In this document: positions 53,260 through 63,034 of the stretch, piece by piece
How positions within the stretch are numbered: the first letter of the stretch is position 1
Layout: each line of letters begins with the position of its first letter
Source: Streptomyces sp. NBC_01454
GTDB lineage: Bacteria > Actinomycetota > Actinomycetes > Streptomycetales > Streptomycetaceae
Length of the DNA: 64,000 nucleotides
Assembly (NCBI RefSeq): GCF_036227565.1
Contig: NZ_CP109460.1
Coordinates: forward strand, 3,720,001-3,784,000
Direction of reading: 5' to 3'
Notes under the pieces: model-generated
Database searches by the model: none
Seen by the model: the letters and a program-made list of their open reading frames with translations, nothing else
What the model was told of the DNA's origin: nothing
Made by a program: the position numbers and the translations under genes

Positions 53260-54426
53260 TCAGTTCACCTCACCCCACCCCACCCCCTCCCCATGATGAG
53301 CCAACACCGCATGCGGGTCCGTGCCGTTGCTGGTGTGGTCGGTGTGGACGGTCGCCGCGGTGAGGCGGGGGACGGCGTGGAGGAGGGCGTGTTCGGCGGC
53401 GACGGCGAATGCATGCGCCTGCACCACGGTCAGCCGGGAGTCGACGACGATATCGGCCTCGGCACGCAGGGTATGGCCGATCCAGCGCATCCGGACCTGT
53501 CCGATATCGCGGACACCGTCCACGCCACGCAGCGCGTCCTCGGCGGCGTCGATGATCTCGGGGTCGACGGAGTCCATCAGCCGCCGGTAGACCTCCCGGG
53601 CCGCGTCGCGCAGCACCACGAGGATGGCAGCGGTGATCAGCAGGCCGATGAGGGGGTCGGCCGCCCGCCACCCGAGGGCCGCGCCGCCCGCGCCGAGAAG
53701 GACGGCGAGCGAGGTGAAACCGTCGGTACGGGCGTGCAGACCGTCGGCGACGAGGGCGGCCGAGCCGATCCTGCGGCCGGTGCGGATGCGGTAGCGAGCC
53801 ACCCACTCGTTGCCGAGGAACCCCACCACGGCGGCCGCGGCCACGGCCCACAGATGGGTGACCTCGCGGGGGTCCAGCAGCCGGTCCACGGCTTCGTAGC
53901 CGGCCAGCGCCGAGGAGGCGGCGATCGTGAGCACGATGGCGATACCCGCGAGGTCCTCGGCACGGCCGTAGCCATAGGTGTAGCGGCGGTTCGCGGCCCG
54001 TCTGCCGAGCACGAAGGCGATGCCCAGCGGCACGGCGGTCAGCGCGTCGGCGGCATTGTGGATGGTGTCGCCGAGCAGCGCCACCGACCCCGACAGCGCG
54101 ACGACCACCAGTTGGATCACGCTGGTCAGGCCCAGGATGCCCAGCGAGAGCCACAGGGTGCGCAGGCCCTCGCGCGAGGTCTCCATCGCGGCGTCGACCT
54201 TGTCCGTGGACGCATGGCTGTGCGGGGTGACCATGTGGGCGAGCCGGTGGCGCATCCGCGACCAGCGACGGGCACGGTGCGGCGGCTGAGGCCCGGACGC
54301 CTGCTCGGGACCAGGGCGACGACCTGCGTCGACGTCATCATGGCGGCCACCGTGCACGTGATCATCGAGGCGGTGGTCACGGCGCGCGTGCTCATGGCCG
54401 TGCGGGTGAGTGTGATTGCCTGCCAT
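53260..54426 (-). CDS. Cation diffusion facilitator (CDF) metal transporter
   Basis: A 388-residue metal exporter, probably for zinc or a similar divalent ion. A histidine-rich N-terminal tail (THPHGHEHARRDHRL) likely binds metal. Six membrane helices follow (about 90-290), with the CDF metal-site pairs in LLGDTIHNAADAL and ADGLHARTDGFTS. The C-terminal cytoplasmic domain begins near 300 (VDPEIIDAAEDALR). ATG at 54426. Housekeeping metal tolerance is the likely role. Confidence 0.93.
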   Translation of the reverse strand: MAGNHTHPHGHEHARRDHRLDDHVHGGRHDDVDAGRRPGPEQASGPQPPHRARRWSRMRHRLAHMVTPHSHASTDKVDAAMETSREGLRTLWLSLGILGLTSVIQLVVVALSGSVALLGDTIHNAADALTAVPLGIAFVLGRRAANRRYTYGYGRAEDLAGIAIVLTIAASSALAGYEAVDRLLDPREVTHLWAVAAAAVVGFLGNEWVARYRIRTGRRIGSAALVADGLHARTDGFTSLAVLLGAGGAALGWRAADPLIGLLITAAILVVLRDAAREVYRRLMDSVDPEIIDAAEDALRGVDGVRDIGQVRMRWIGHTLRAEADIVVDSRLTVVQAHAFAVAAEHALLHAVPRLTAATVHTDHTSNGTDPHAVLAHHGEGVGWGEVN

Positions 54427-54523
54427 ACGGCCTACCGTGGCACGGCAGCCCCATTGCAGCTACTGCCGTGGTACGCCCTCTGACCAGGTGCAACATCGTT
54501 GCAGCAGCGACAGTCGCCCGGCC

Positions 54524-55507
54524 TCAGACCTGCCCGGCCCGCGCCGTCTCGCCCCGCTCCTCGGCCCGGCCGTCACCCGGGCCGTCACCCGGGCTGTCAG
54601 CCTGGTCGCTCCCCTGCTCGGCCTCGGACGAGGCCCCGGCGCCGGACGGGGCCACACCCGCACCGGCTCCCGCACCGTCTCCCACACCGATTCCCCCGCC
54701 GTCCGGCCCGCCGTCCCCCTCCGGCACGATGCCCAGCGCCGCGTCCTTGGCGGCTTCGGCGTCGCGGCGGAAGAGGCGGAACCACATGAAGACCACGAAG
54801 CCCGCGAAGACGAACCACTCGCCGGTGTAGCCGAGGTTCTGGAAGGCCTTGAGGTCCAGCCCACTGCCCTCGGCGGCGGCCGGCGGCACGGCGCGCAACG
54901 GCGCCCGGGGGTCGGTCTGTGTGATCCATGCGTCGTAGACCGTGTACGGCACGATGTTGACCAGCGACGCCGCACTGATCATGCCGAGCTGTCCCTGCGG
55001 CAGCCCGCCGCCGGCCTGCACGCCGTCGGTGCCCTGGTTCTCGGAGGCCTGCAGCGCTCCGGTGACCGTCACCTCGCCCTTGGGCGGCGCGGGCACCTTC
55101 GCCGTGTCGGCCGTCGAACCGGCGTCGCCGGGCAGCCAGCCGCGTACGACCGGGAGCGCCTTGCCGCCGTCCGTACGCAGCAGATCAAGAACGTAGAAGC
55201 CCTGCCGCTCGCCGCGCTTGTCCTTCAGGGTGCGGTCCGGTACGAGCAGTTGGTGGGCGGCGTCATAGCGCCCGCGGGCGCTGGCCTGGCGGCCGGAGGT
55301 CACCGTGTCGACGGGGAGCAGACGCTCCACCGGGCGCGCGGCCGCCGCCTTGGCGCGGGCGGAGCGGCTCTCCTGCTGCTGGTGGCTCTGGACGCGGCCC
55401 TCGAAGCGGCTCAGCTGCCAGCTCCCCATGAAGATGCAGAGCGGAATCGCCAGTACGGCGAACACGTTGATTCCCCACCACCGCGGGGTCAGCAGGAACC
55501 GGTACAC
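54524..55507 (-). CDS. SURF1-family protein
   Basis: A 327-residue membrane protein of the SURF1 family, which helps assemble cytochrome c oxidase. It has one N-terminal helix (about 11-30, in the typical YRFLLTPRWWG context), a large extracytoplasmic domain with PVVRGWLPG and QNLGYTGEWFVFAG, and a second helix near 235-252. The C-terminal tail (about 265-327) is low-complexity, rich in Gly, Asp and Ser. I chose GTG 55507 because homologues begin at this YRFLL segment; the ribosome site is weak. Confidence 0.88.
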   Translation of the reverse strand: MYRFLLTPRWWGINVFAVLAIPLCIFMGSWQLSRFEGRVQSHQQQESRSARAKAAAARPVERLLPVDTVTSGRQASARGRYDAAHQLLVPDRTLKDKRGERQGFYVLDLLRTDGGKALPVVRGWLPGDAGSTADTAKVPAPPKGEVTVTGALQASENQGTDGVQAGGGLPQGQLGMISAASLVNIVPYTVYDAWITQTDPRAPLRAVPPAAAEGSGLDLKAFQNLGYTGEWFVFAGFVVFMWFRLFRRDAEAAKDAALGIVPEGDGGPDGGGIGVGDGAGAGAGVAPSGAGASSEAEQGSDQADSPGDGPGDGRAEERGETARAGQV

Positions 55508-55605
55508 GCCATTAACGGTACGGGGCCCACGCGGCCGGGCCGCACCGCCCCCTCCGCACCCGGCCCCGCCCACCGGGACCTGGCCCTTCCCCCGCCGGCC
55601 CCCAC

Positions 55606-57336
55606 CTAGCGCGGAGCCGCCAGCGCTTCCGTCCGGTACACCGTCCCGGCGCACGCGTCCGTGACCTTGGCGTCGGCCGCCGCGGGCTCGCCGGCCTCCG
55701 GGGTGTGGCTGAGGACGATGCCTCCGGCCGCGGCCCCGCTGTCGCCGGAGCCCGTGTCGCCGCCCGCCTGGCCGCCGCCGTCGCCCGCCGCCGTGGACCC
55801 GGTGTCCGCGGACTGGCCGGCGTCCTTGGTGGGTTCGGGAGTCGGTGAGGGCCCGGGGTTGACGCAGCCGGTGGTGCCGCCGCCCGATTGCGGGATCCAG
55901 GCGAACTTCACCTCGTACGACTCCCCCGGCTTGAGAACCAGCTGGTCAGGGGTGGTGGCCGGGTCGGGCAGACCGGTGGCTTCATCGCCGGAGGTGTGGT
56001 CGACGACATGGATGCGGTCGGGGTTCGTGGAGCCCCGTGCGACCACGCCGACGGTGCCGCCGCCCTCCACGGAGCAGGCGGTGCTGGAGGTGTTGACCAC
56101 CCGGAACGCGCCGTAGATGCGGCCCGCGGAGTCCGCCGTGCCGACCGTGCTGGTGCCCTGGCCGAGCTGTTCGCGCCCGCAGACCGGTGAGGTGACGTCC
56201 ATCGTCTCGTCCGGCGCGGGGGTGCCGGCGCCCGCTCCGTGGCCCGCGCCGTTCTTGCCCGCGGACCGGTCCCTGCCGCCGTGCCGGTCCGCGCCCGGCA
56301 GCCCGCCGTCCACGCCGGGCTGCCGGGGCCCGGCCTGCTCGGTGCCCTCGCCGTGCGCGCCCTCGTCGCTGCCCTGGGTGTGCTGGCTGCTCGCCGCATT
56401 GGCGGGCCGCTCCCCGGAGCTGTCGGCGAGGTTCGCCACATGGACCATGGCGGGGATGGACGTGCCGCCGAGCAGCAGCGCGGCCGCCGCGCCCACCACG
56501 GCATGGCGGCGGCGCTGCCGGCGGGCGGGCACGGCGCGGCGCAGCTGCTCCAGTGCGTCCGGTGACGGTTCGAGGTCGCCGACGCGGGACTGCAGCAGCC
56601 GCCGCAGGTCGTCCTCGCCGCCGAAGCCGCCCGTGGGATGGCCGGAGCCGGGCCCCTCGCCGGAGCCGCCGCTCCCGCCTCCGAAGCCGCCGCCTCCGAA
56701 GGCGCTGCCGTCGAACGCCGCGCGGTCGTAGGCATGAGTGTCATCGTCGTCGTAGGCCCGGCTGCCGCGGCTGTCGTAGGCGTGACCCTCGTCGCCGTCG
56801 TAGGCGCGCCTGCCGTGTCCGTCGTACGCGCAGTGGTCGGCCGCGCCACCGGTGTCTGCCGTGTGCGGTGCGGCGGCGGTGTCCGGTGCGCCGGCCACGA
56901 CACCGATGTCATCGCCGTTGCCGGATTCTTGGCCGGAATTCGCGCCTGTCCCGCACGGGGCGCCGCGCCGGTGGCCGTCCTCGGGTCCGCCGCCCCCGGG
57001 GCCCTGTGCCGTACGCGCCGCACACAGCCCCCGCACCGTCTCGCCGGGCCTGCCCCGCGCGACGGCCAGGCCGCCCGGGCCATGCCGCCCCTCCGCGCCG
57101 GGAGAGCCCGGGCGCCGGTGCTCGTCAGGGGAGCCGTACGGGGCGCCGGGCGGCGGGGGGCCGGTCGGGGCGAGCCGGTTGCCATGGGGAGTGCGGTGGT
57201 GCATGAGATCTGTGGGGTGAGGTGAAGTGCCGGGGTTTCTCAGGGTGATCGGGGTGTTTGAGGTGAGCGGGGGGCTCGCCTCGTGCGCGCCGCGCGAGTC
57301 GAACGGGTCGTACCGGCCGGACGTGGTGCCGTTCAT
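55606..57336 (-). CDS. Membrane protein paired with an ECF sigma factor (anti-sigma-like)
   Basis: A 576-residue protein with a long low-complexity N-terminus. It has five copies of an Ala-Tyr-Asp motif (AYDGHGR, AYDGDEG, AYDSRGS, AYDDDD, AYDRAA; about residues 168-212, the first preceded by Cys), a Gly-rich stretch, then a short helix DLRRLLQSRVGDLEP and one membrane helix (about 280-305). The C-terminal extracytoplasmic domain (about 380-576) is beta-rich with several cysteines. Its ATG overlaps the sigma-factor stop, so it is probably its membrane-bound partner, although no clear anti-sigma zinc motif is visible. Confidence 0.75.
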   Translation of the reverse strand: MNGTTSGRYDPFDSRGAHEASPPLTSNTPITLRNPGTSPHPTDLMHHRTPHGNRLAPTGPPPPGAPYGSPDEHRRPGSPGAEGRHGPGGLAVARGRPGETVRGLCAARTAQGPGGGGPEDGHRRGAPCGTGANSGQESGNGDDIGVVAGAPDTAAAPHTADTGGAADHCAYDGHGRRAYDGDEGHAYDSRGSRAYDDDDTHAYDRAAFDGSAFGGGGFGGGSGGSGEGPGSGHPTGGFGGEDDLRRLLQSRVGDLEPSPDALEQLRRAVPARRQRRRHAVVGAAAALLLGGTSIPAMVHVANLADSSGERPANAASSQHTQGSDEGAHGEGTEQAGPRQPGVDGGLPGADRHGGRDRSAGKNGAGHGAGAGTPAPDETMDVTSPVCGREQLGQGTSTVGTADSAGRIYGAFRVVNTSSTACSVEGGGTVGVVARGSTNPDRIHVVDHTSGDEATGLPDPATTPDQLVLKPGESYEVKFAWIPQSGGGTTGCVNPGPSPTPEPTKDAGQSADTGSTAAGDGGGQAGGDTGSGDSGAAAGGIVLSHTPEAGEPAAADAKVTDACAGTVYRTEALAAPR

Positions 57337-57833
57337 GCCGGAGTCTCCATCGCGACGCGGAGCGCCGCGATGCCCCGCGACCCGTAGGCCTTGACGGAGC
57401 CGAGCGATATGCCCAGCGTCTCGGCGACCTGCGCCTCGGTCATATCGGCGAAATAGCGCAGCACCAGCACCTCACGCTGCCGGCGCTGGAGGCCGCGCAT
57501 CGCCTGGATCAGCTGGTCCCGCTCCAGCAGGTCGTACGCGCCCTCCTCGGCGCTCGCCATGTCGGGCATCGGCTTGGAGAGCAGCTTGAGCCCGAGGATG
57601 CGGCGGCGCAGCGCGGAGCGCGAGAGGTTGACGACGGTCTGCCGGAGGTAGGCGAGGGTCTTCTCGGGGTCGCGCACCCGTCCACGCGCGGAGTGCACGC
57701 GGATGAAGGCCTCCTGGACGACGTCCTCGCAGGAGGCGGTGTCGTCGAGGAGCAGCGCGGCGAGCCCGAGCAGGGAGCGGTAGTGCGCGCGATAGGTCTC
57801 GGTGAGGTGGTCGACCGTGGTGCCCGCTGCCAT
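57333..57833 (-). CDS. ECF RNA polymerase sigma factor (SigE family)
   Basis: A 166-residue sigma factor. Region 2 is at about 10-75 (YRSLLGLAALLLDDTASCEDVVQEAF) and region 4 at about 110-160 (LRYFADMTEAQVAETLGISLGSVKAYGSRG). It lacks regions 1 and 3 like other ECF factors. The ATG at 57833 is the first methionine before region 2; upstream in-frame starts exist (for example 57909), so the N-terminus is uncertain. It is coupled to the membrane protein downstream and probably responds to an envelope signal. Confidence 0.88.
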   Translation of the reverse strand: MAAGTTVDHLTETYRAHYRSLLGLAALLLDDTASCEDVVQEAFIRVHSARGRVRDPEKTLAYLRQTVVNLSRSALRRRILGLKLLSKPMPDMASAEEGAYDLLERDQLIQAMRGLQRRQREVLVLRYFADMTEAQVAETLGISLGSVKAYGSRGIAALRVAMETPA

Positions 57834-58391
57834 CGCGTCGTCAGAGTCCCCGCGTTGAGGAGGGATCTGTGCGGGACGCGCGGTGGGCCAGGGAGCGATC
57901 ACCGGCATGCTCCCGGCCGCACGGGAACGCGGCGGGCACACTGCCGCACCTGCCGCTGCGCCCGCTGGGGCGATGGTGAATCCGAGTACCTCTGCCACGC
58001 TTGTTGGACACGCTTCCCCCCACAAGGGTTGTACGCGCAAGGCACCGCTTTTGACGATGCATCAAATGCCCTCATGCGTACCAGCTCTTCCTGAATGCCC
58101 TGTTTACCCCGACGCGCATGCCCCGCCGTCCGGAACTCACTCTGCGGCCCGCGGATCCCCCGAGCCACCCCTGAAGGCGGCCACGATGACGCACCCCGTC
58201 CAACTGCCGGTTGCAGTGGGGCGGGGAGCGCATGGTCGAACGGATCGTCAGCCCAGATCAAGAGCGGGGTGCTGGCGATTCGCTCACATAATCTTCACAC
58301 GCTCCGCAAAGTATCTCCCAGACGGCCCGCGTACGGCGACCGATCCCGCCAAGTCGCGTACTCCACAGGGCCCGAGCCCGGACTCGCTCCC
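57834..58391. other. 558-bp intergenic region upstream of the sigma gene
   Basis: No convincing gene was found. It contains a weak inverted repeat, TTTGA (58050) and TCAAA (58062) around ATGCAT, and an AT-richer stretch at 58284-58320 just after the asd stop. The promoter of the sigma gene is expected here. A long in-frame upstream extension of the sigma gene cannot be excluded. Confidence 0.5.
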
Positions 58392-59522
58392 CTACCTCCG
58401 GGAGTGCCGCCCCCGCAGCTCCGCCGCCACCAGCTCCCCCAGCTGCGCGGTGTTCAGCGCCGCCCCCTTGCGCAGATTGTCCCCGCACACGAACAGCTCC
58501 AGCGCCCGCGGGTCGTCCAGCGAACGGCGCACCCGCCCGACCCAGGTCGGATCCGTACCGACGACATCGGACGGGGTGGGGTACTCGTCCTCGCCCGGAT
58601 CGTCGCACAGGACCACTCCGGGCGCCGCGGCCAGGATCTCGTGGGCGCCGCGGACCGTGACCTCGTTCTCGAAACGGGCGTGCACGGTCAGCGAGTGGGT
58701 CGTGATCACCGGCACCCGTACGCAGGTCGCGGTGACCGGCAGGTCCGGCAGCCCGAGGATCTTGCGGGACTCGTTGCGGATCTTGAGCTCCTCGGAGGAC
58801 CAGCCGTCCTCCTGGAGCGAGCCGGCCCAGGGCACCACATTGAGCGCGATCGGCGCCGGGAACGGCCCCAGCGTGTCCCCGGCGGCCCTTCGCACATCGC
58901 CGGGTGCGGTCCCCAGCTCCGTGCCGGACACCGCGGACAGCTGCCCCCGCAAGGTGTCGATGCCGGCCTTCCCCACCCCGGAAACGGCCTGGTAGGAGGA
59001 GACGATCAGCTCGCTCAGCCCGTACTCGGCATGCAGCGCCCCCAGCGCGACGATCATCGAGAGCGTCGTGCAGTTCGGGTTGGCGATGATGCCGCGCGGG
59101 CGCACCCGGGCCGTGTGCGCATTGACCTCGGGGACGACCAGCGGCACGTCCGGGGCCATCCGGAACGCGCCGGAGTTGTCCACGACCACCACGCCCTTGG
59201 ACACCGCGACCGGCGCCCAGCGCGCGGAGACCTCGTCGGGGACGTCGAACATCGCCACGTCGATACCGTCGAAGGCCTCCTCGCTCAGCGCGACGACCTC
59301 GACCTCCGTGCCCCGCACGGTCAGCTTGCGGCCGGCCGAGCGGGGGGAGGCGATCAGCCGGATCTCGCCCCAGATGTCGGCCCGCTCGGAGAGGATGCCC
59401 AGCAGAACGCCGCCGACGGTGCCCGTGGCACCGACGACGGCGAGCTGTGGCCTGGCGGCCGAGCGGGCGTCCGCCCCCGCCGTGTCAGCGTGGGACGGAC
59501 GGCCCGCCTCGGCCGGAATCAT
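58392..59522 (-). CDS. asd: Aspartate-semialdehyde dehydrogenase
   Basis: A 376-residue NADPH-dependent enzyme that converts aspartyl phosphate to aspartate semialdehyde for lysine, threonine, methionine and cell-wall diaminopimelate. It shows GATGTVGG, the catalytic cysteine in [14 protein letters not shown] and the histidine in RVPVITTHS. Its ATG overlaps the ask stop, so the two enzymes of consecutive steps are coupled. The first 25 residues are a variable extension. Confidence 0.95.
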   Translation of the reverse strand: MIPAEAGRPSHADTAGADARSAARPQLAVVGATGTVGGVLLGILSERADIWGEIRLIASPRSAGRKLTVRGTEVEVVALSEEAFDGIDVAMFDVPDEVSARWAPVAVSKGVVVVDNSGAFRMAPDVPLVVPEVNAHTARVRPRGIIANPNCTTLSMIVALGALHAEYGLSELIVSSYQAVSGVGKAGIDTLRGQLSAVSGTELGTAPGDVRRAAGDTLGPFPAPIALNVVPWAGSLQEDGWSSEELKIRNESRKILGLPDLPVTATCVRVPVITTHSLTVHARFENEVTVRGAHEILAAAPGVVLCDDPGEDEYPTPSDVVGTDPTWVGRVRRSLDDPRALELFVCGDNLRKGAALNTAQLGELVAAELRGRHSRR

Positions 59523-60040
59523 CGCCCGGTGCCGCCATAGACCACGGCCTCGTCACTGTCGGTGTCGAGTCCGAAGGCGGTGTGGACGGCGCGCACGGCC
59601 TCGTTCACGTCATCGGCGCGGGTGACGACCGAGATGCGGATCTCGGAGGTCGAGATGAGCTCGATGTTCACGCCCGCGTTCGACAGCGCCTCGAAGAAGG
59701 TCGCCGTGACGCCCGGGTTGGTCTTCATACCGGCGCCGACCAGGGAGATCTTGGCGATCTGGTCGTCGTAGCGCAGCGAGTCGAAGCCGACCGCCGCACG
59801 GGTCTTCTCCAGGGCCGCGACGGCCTTACGGCCCTCCGTCTTGGGCAGCGTGAAGGAGATGTCGGTCAGACCGGTCGACGCGGCGGACACGTTCTGCACG
59901 ACCATGTCGATGTTGACCTCGGAGTCCGCGATCGCACGGAAGATGCGCGCGGCCTCGCCCGGCTTGTCCGGGACTCCGACGACCGTGACCTTCGCCTCGG
60001 AGGTGTCATGTGCGACGCCCGAGATGATTGCCTGCTCCAT
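59519..60040 (-). CDS. ask: Aspartate kinase, beta subunit (internal start)
   Basis: An in-frame ATG at 60040 ([12 protein letters not shown]) is preceded by an AGGGGA ribosome site. It would give a 173-residue protein with only the two ACT domains. Actinobacterial aspartate kinases are known as alpha2-beta2 enzymes made from such overlapping genes, and the sequence here keeps that layout. Confidence 0.7.
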   Translation of the reverse strand: MEQAIISGVAHDTSEAKVTVVGVPDKPGEAARIFRAIADSEVNIDMVVQNVSAASTGLTDISFTLPKTEGRKAVAALEKTRAAVGFDSLRYDDQIAKISLVGAGMKTNPGVTATFFEALSNAGVNIELISTSEIRISVVTRADDVNEAVRAVHTAFGLDTDSDEAVVYGGTGR

Positions 60041-60790
60041 CGGCTGGTCCCCTTGCGGTTCGTTGCTGACCCACGTGCCCTGCAGTCCCGAGAAGGACGA
60101 ACGGACATGGATCGGGATGTTGTAACGGCGTGCGTACTCGACGCAGCGGTGCAGCAGCACCTTGGATCCGGAGCTGGCCAGCTCCAGCATGTCCTCGAAG
60201 GAGATCCAGTCGATCTTCCGGGCCTTCTTCACGACCCGCGGGTCGGAGGTGAAGACACCGTCCACATCGGTGTAGATCTCACAGACATCGGCGTCCAGGG
60301 CGGCCGCCAGCGCGACGGCGGTCGTGTCCGACCCGCCGCGGCCCAGCGTCGTGATGTCCTTCTTGTCCTGGGACACGCCCTGGAAGCCGGCGACGATGGC
60401 GATGTTGCCCTCGTCGACGGAGGTCTTGATACGGCCCGGCGTGACATCGATGATCCGTGCCTTGTTGTGCACGGAATCGGTGATGACACCGGCCTGGCTA
60501 CCGGTGAAGGACTGCGCCTCGTGACCGAGGTTTTTGATCGCCATCGCCAGCAGGGCCATGGAGATCCGCTCTCCGGCGGTCAGCAGCATGTCGAACTCGC
60601 GCCCCGACGGAATCGGGGACACTTCCTGCGCGAGATCGATCAGCTCGTCCGTCGTGTCGCCCATCGCCGAAACCACCACGACAACCTGGTTGCCGTTCTT
60701 CTTGGCCTCGACGACTCGCTTGGCAACGCGCTTGATGCCCTCGGCATCCGCAACGGATGAGCCGCCGTACTTCTGCACGACAAGGCCCAC
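59519..60790 (-). CDS. ask: Aspartate kinase, alpha subunit
   Basis: A 423-residue enzyme that phosphorylates aspartate. The N-terminal kinase domain (1-250) begins VVQKYGGSS and has [21 protein letters not shown]. Two ACT domains (about 265-410) give feedback control by lysine and threonine. The GTG at 60790 is the usual start for this family; upstream Met codons are not conserved. The gene also encodes a shorter beta subunit from an internal start. The leader contains two hairpins. Confidence 0.96.
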   Translation of the reverse strand: MGLVVQKYGGSSVADAEGIKRVAKRVVEAKKNGNQVVVVVSAMGDTTDELIDLAQEVSPIPSGREFDMLLTAGERISMALLAMAIKNLGHEAQSFTGSQAGVITDSVHNKARIIDVTPGRIKTSVDEGNIAIVAGFQGVSQDKKDITTLGRGGSDTTAVALAAALDADVCEIYTDVDGVFTSDPRVVKKARKIDWISFEDMLELASSGSKVLLHRCVEYARRYNIPIHVRSSFSGLQGTWVSNEPQGDQPMEQAIISGVAHDTSEAKVTVVGVPDKPGEAARIFRAIADSEVNIDMVVQNVSAASTGLTDISFTLPKTEGRKAVAALEKTRAAVGFDSLRYDDQIAKISLVGAGMKTNPGVTATFFEALSNAGVNIELISTSEIRISVVTRADDVNEAVRAVHTAFGLDTDSDEAVVYGGTGR

Positions 60791-61218
60791 GTGCGCTCCT
60801 CGCAACTGTCTCATCGGGAGTTTCCTCCCGGACCCCCGGAAATGGGGGTACTGCGGTCGGCTCAGTCTAACGAGCAAGCGGAGTCCGCCCTGCTGATACC
60901 GCATCCTGAGACGCGTGACTCACTGTTTGACCACCGTGATCGGCTTGATCACCATGGCCACCTGAACTCGTGAGTTCCGCGTCCCACGGCGGTATCCACA
61001 CGGCGCACCGTTGCGCCTGCCCGGCGAGCACATGCCCGCTCCAGCCCGGTACACACGAAAACGTAACCCAGCTCACAGGGTCCGGCCACGGCGCGAGGCA
61101 TCACGGGAGAGCCGGCGCCAGGCGCCTCGTGCGCCCCGGCGGCGGACGGCGGACGGGGAGCGCGGACCTGGCGGCGGACGGCGGACGGGGCTCACGGCCC
61201 CGGCGCCCGCCCCCGGGG
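60791..61218. promoter_or_regulatory. ask leader and promoter region
   Basis: Two hairpins lie in the ask leader. The first is at 60815-60830 (6-bp stem, a GAAA tetraloop in the ask transcript), the second at 60833-60848 (CCCCC/GGGGG). A -10-like TAGACT (minus strand, 60864-60869) would start the transcript just before them. Farther up are two inverted repeats: GTGATC/GATCAC (60936-60952) and GAACTC/GAGTTC (60964-60977). An 18-bp direct repeat (61141 and 61173) lies near the DUF5063 stop. No gene is seen. Confidence 0.5.
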
Positions 61219-61881
61219 TCAGCTTCCCCGCAGCCCCAGCGGGCCCGCGATCTCGGCCGCCATGACCTTGCCGGCCTCCTCGGCGAGCCGCTCCTCGTCG
61301 GCGGTGACGTCGCTGTCGGTGTCCAGGCCGTCCAGCTCGACCAGCGGCTGGTCGAGGCGTACGTGGGCGACCAGCGACTGCAGCGCGCGCAGGGCGGCCG
61401 AGGCGGTCGGGCCCCAGTTGGAAAGGTAGGAGAACTGCCACCACCACAGGGCCTCGCTGACCCGGCCCGCGCGGTAGTGCGCCAGGCCGTGGCGCAGATC
61501 GGTGATGATGTCGGCCAGGTCGTCGGAGATCCGGCTGGCGACCGGCTCGCTGCGCGGCACGTACGGGTCGAAGACCTCGGAGTAGACGTCCACCGGTTCG
61601 AGCAGGGTCGCGAAGCGCTCGCGCAGCTCGTCGACGTCCGGTTCCGGGCCGATGTCCGGCTCGTACCGCTCGTCGGGAACGAAGTCCTCGTGAGCCCCCA
61701 GGCGGCCGCCGGTCAGCAGCAGCTGGGAGATCTCCAGCAGCAGGAAGGGCACCGCGCTGTCCGGCTCGTCACCCTTGGCGACCTCGGTCACCGCAACGAT
61801 GAAGCTCTCGATCGAGTCGGAGATCGATACGGCGAAGTCGTCCGGGTCCTGTGTCGCGTTGTGCAGCGTGGCATCAGACAT
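61219..61881 (-). CDS. DUF5063 domain-containing protein
   Basis: A 220-residue acidic soluble protein of a conserved actinobacterial family with no known function. It is helical throughout, with segments such as [15 protein letters not shown] and [19 protein letters not shown]. Its ATG overlaps the recR stop by 8 bp, and this order (ybaB-recR-DUF5063-ask) is conserved in Streptomyces, so a link to recR is likely. Confidence 0.85.
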   Translation of the reverse strand: MSDATLHNATQDPDDFAVSISDSIESFIVAVTEVAKGDEPDSAVPFLLLEISQLLLTGGRLGAHEDFVPDERYEPDIGPEPDVDELRERFATLLEPVDVYSEVFDPYVPRSEPVASRISDDLADIITDLRHGLAHYRAGRVSEALWWWQFSYLSNWGPTASAALRALQSLVAHVRLDQPLVELDGLDTDSDVTADEERLAEEAGKVMAAEIAGPLGLRGS

Positions 61882-62473
61882 CGAGAAGTCTCCTCCCTTC
61901 GAAGGCCCGCCCGAGCGTGACCTCGTCCGCGTACTCCAGATCGCCCCCGACCGGCAGTCCGCTGGCCAGTCGCGTCACTCTCAGGCCCATGGGTTTGATC
62001 ATGCGGGCCAGATAGGTGGCCGTGGCCTCGCCCTCCAGATTCGGGTCGGTGGCCAAAATCAGCTCGGTGACGGTGCCGTCCGCGAGCCTGGCCAGCAGTT
62101 CCCTGATCCGCAGGTCGTCGGGGCCCACGCCCTCGATCGGGCTGATCGCCCCACCGAGGACGTGGTAGCGACCGCGGAACTCACGGGTCCGCTCGATCGC
62201 CACGACGTCCTTGGGCTCCTCCACGACGCAGATGACCGCCGGATCGCGCCTCGGGTCCAGGCAGACCCGGCACTGCTCCTCCTGCGCCACATTGCCGCAG
62301 GTGCCGCAGAACCGGACCTTCGCCTTGACCTCCATCAGCGCGTTCGCGAGCCGGCGGACATCGGTCGGCTCGGCCTGAAGAATGTGGAAGGCGATCCGCT
62401 GCGCGCTCTTGGGACCGACGCCGGGCAGCCTGCCCAGCTCGTCGATCAGGTCCTGAACCACGCCTTCATACAC
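61874..62473 (-). CDS. recR: Recombination protein RecR
   Basis: A 199-residue DNA-repair protein that acts with RecF/RecO in gap repair. It has an N-terminal helix-hairpin-helix ([18 protein letters not shown]), the C4 zinc finger ([16 protein letters not shown]) and a Toprim domain ([27 protein letters not shown]). The length is normal. It lies in an apparent operon with ybaB upstream and the DUF5063 gene downstream. Confidence 0.97.
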   Translation of the reverse strand: MYEGVVQDLIDELGRLPGVGPKSAQRIAFHILQAEPTDVRRLANALMEVKAKVRFCGTCGNVAQEEQCRVCLDPRRDPAVICVVEEPKDVVAIERTREFRGRYHVLGGAISPIEGVGPDDLRIRELLARLADGTVTELILATDPNLEGEATATYLARMIKPMGLRVTRLASGLPVGGDLEYADEVTLGRAFEGRRLLDV

Positions 62474-62524
62474 GGAACGTCTTCTTTCTCTTCTGCCGTG
62501 CTGCGTACGCTAGTTGGCTACTCC

Positions 62525-62875
62525 TCAGAAGGGGAGACCGGGGATCCCGCCACCGCCCAGACCCTGGGCGAGCGGGCCGAGCTTCTGCTGCTGCAGCTGC
62601 TGGGCGCTGGCGTTGGCGTCCCGGACCGCCGCCAGGATGAGGTCGGCGATCGTCTCGGCCGTCTCCTCCGCGGAGTCGGTGTCGACCGCCTTGGGGTCGA
62701 TGACCAGGCCCGTGAGCTCACCGGAGCCGGTCACCGTGGCCTTGACCAGGCCGCCGCCCGCGGAGCCCTCGACGGGTGTCTCCGCGAGTTCCTGCTGGGC
62801 GGCCGCGAGATCCTGCTGCATCTTCTGGGCCTGCTGAAGCAGCTGCTGCATATTGGGCTGACCACCGGGGATCAC
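62525..62875 (-). CDS. YbaB/EbfC-family nucleoid-associated protein
   Basis: A 116-residue DNA-binding protein of the YbaB/EbfC family, normally encoded beside recR and dnaX. It has the glutamine-rich helix [19 protein letters not shown], the [20 protein letters not shown] strands and a Gly-rich C-terminus. The GTG at 62875 has an AGGAG ribosome site and matches the usual IPGGQPNM start; in-frame Met codons upstream are not conserved. Confidence 0.93.
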   Translation of the reverse strand: MIPGGQPNMQQLLQQAQKMQQDLAAAQQELAETPVEGSAGGGLVKATVTGSGELTGLVIDPKAVDTDSAEETAETIADLILAAVRDANASAQQLQQQKLGPLAQGLGGGGIPGLPF

Positions 62876-63034
62876 GACGTGACTCCTGCCATACGACAAC
62901 GATTGGTGCGGTAGCCCGAGCCTACGTGTTTCACGGGCCCCGCGCCCTACGCCGTAGGGAGGAGCACGGATGTACGTCCGGTGGACGTCTGCTGACCTGC
63001 TCAGCGGCTGGTCCGGGGCGCTTGTGGGCGCCGT

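Noticed and set aside
62945..62988. Short inverted repeats after dnaX as terminator or small RNA gene
   Set aside because: Both stems are 6 bp (CCCTAC/GTAGGG and ACGTCC/GGACGT) with no T-run. An SRP RNA gene was looked for near dnaX but no matching structure is inside the window.
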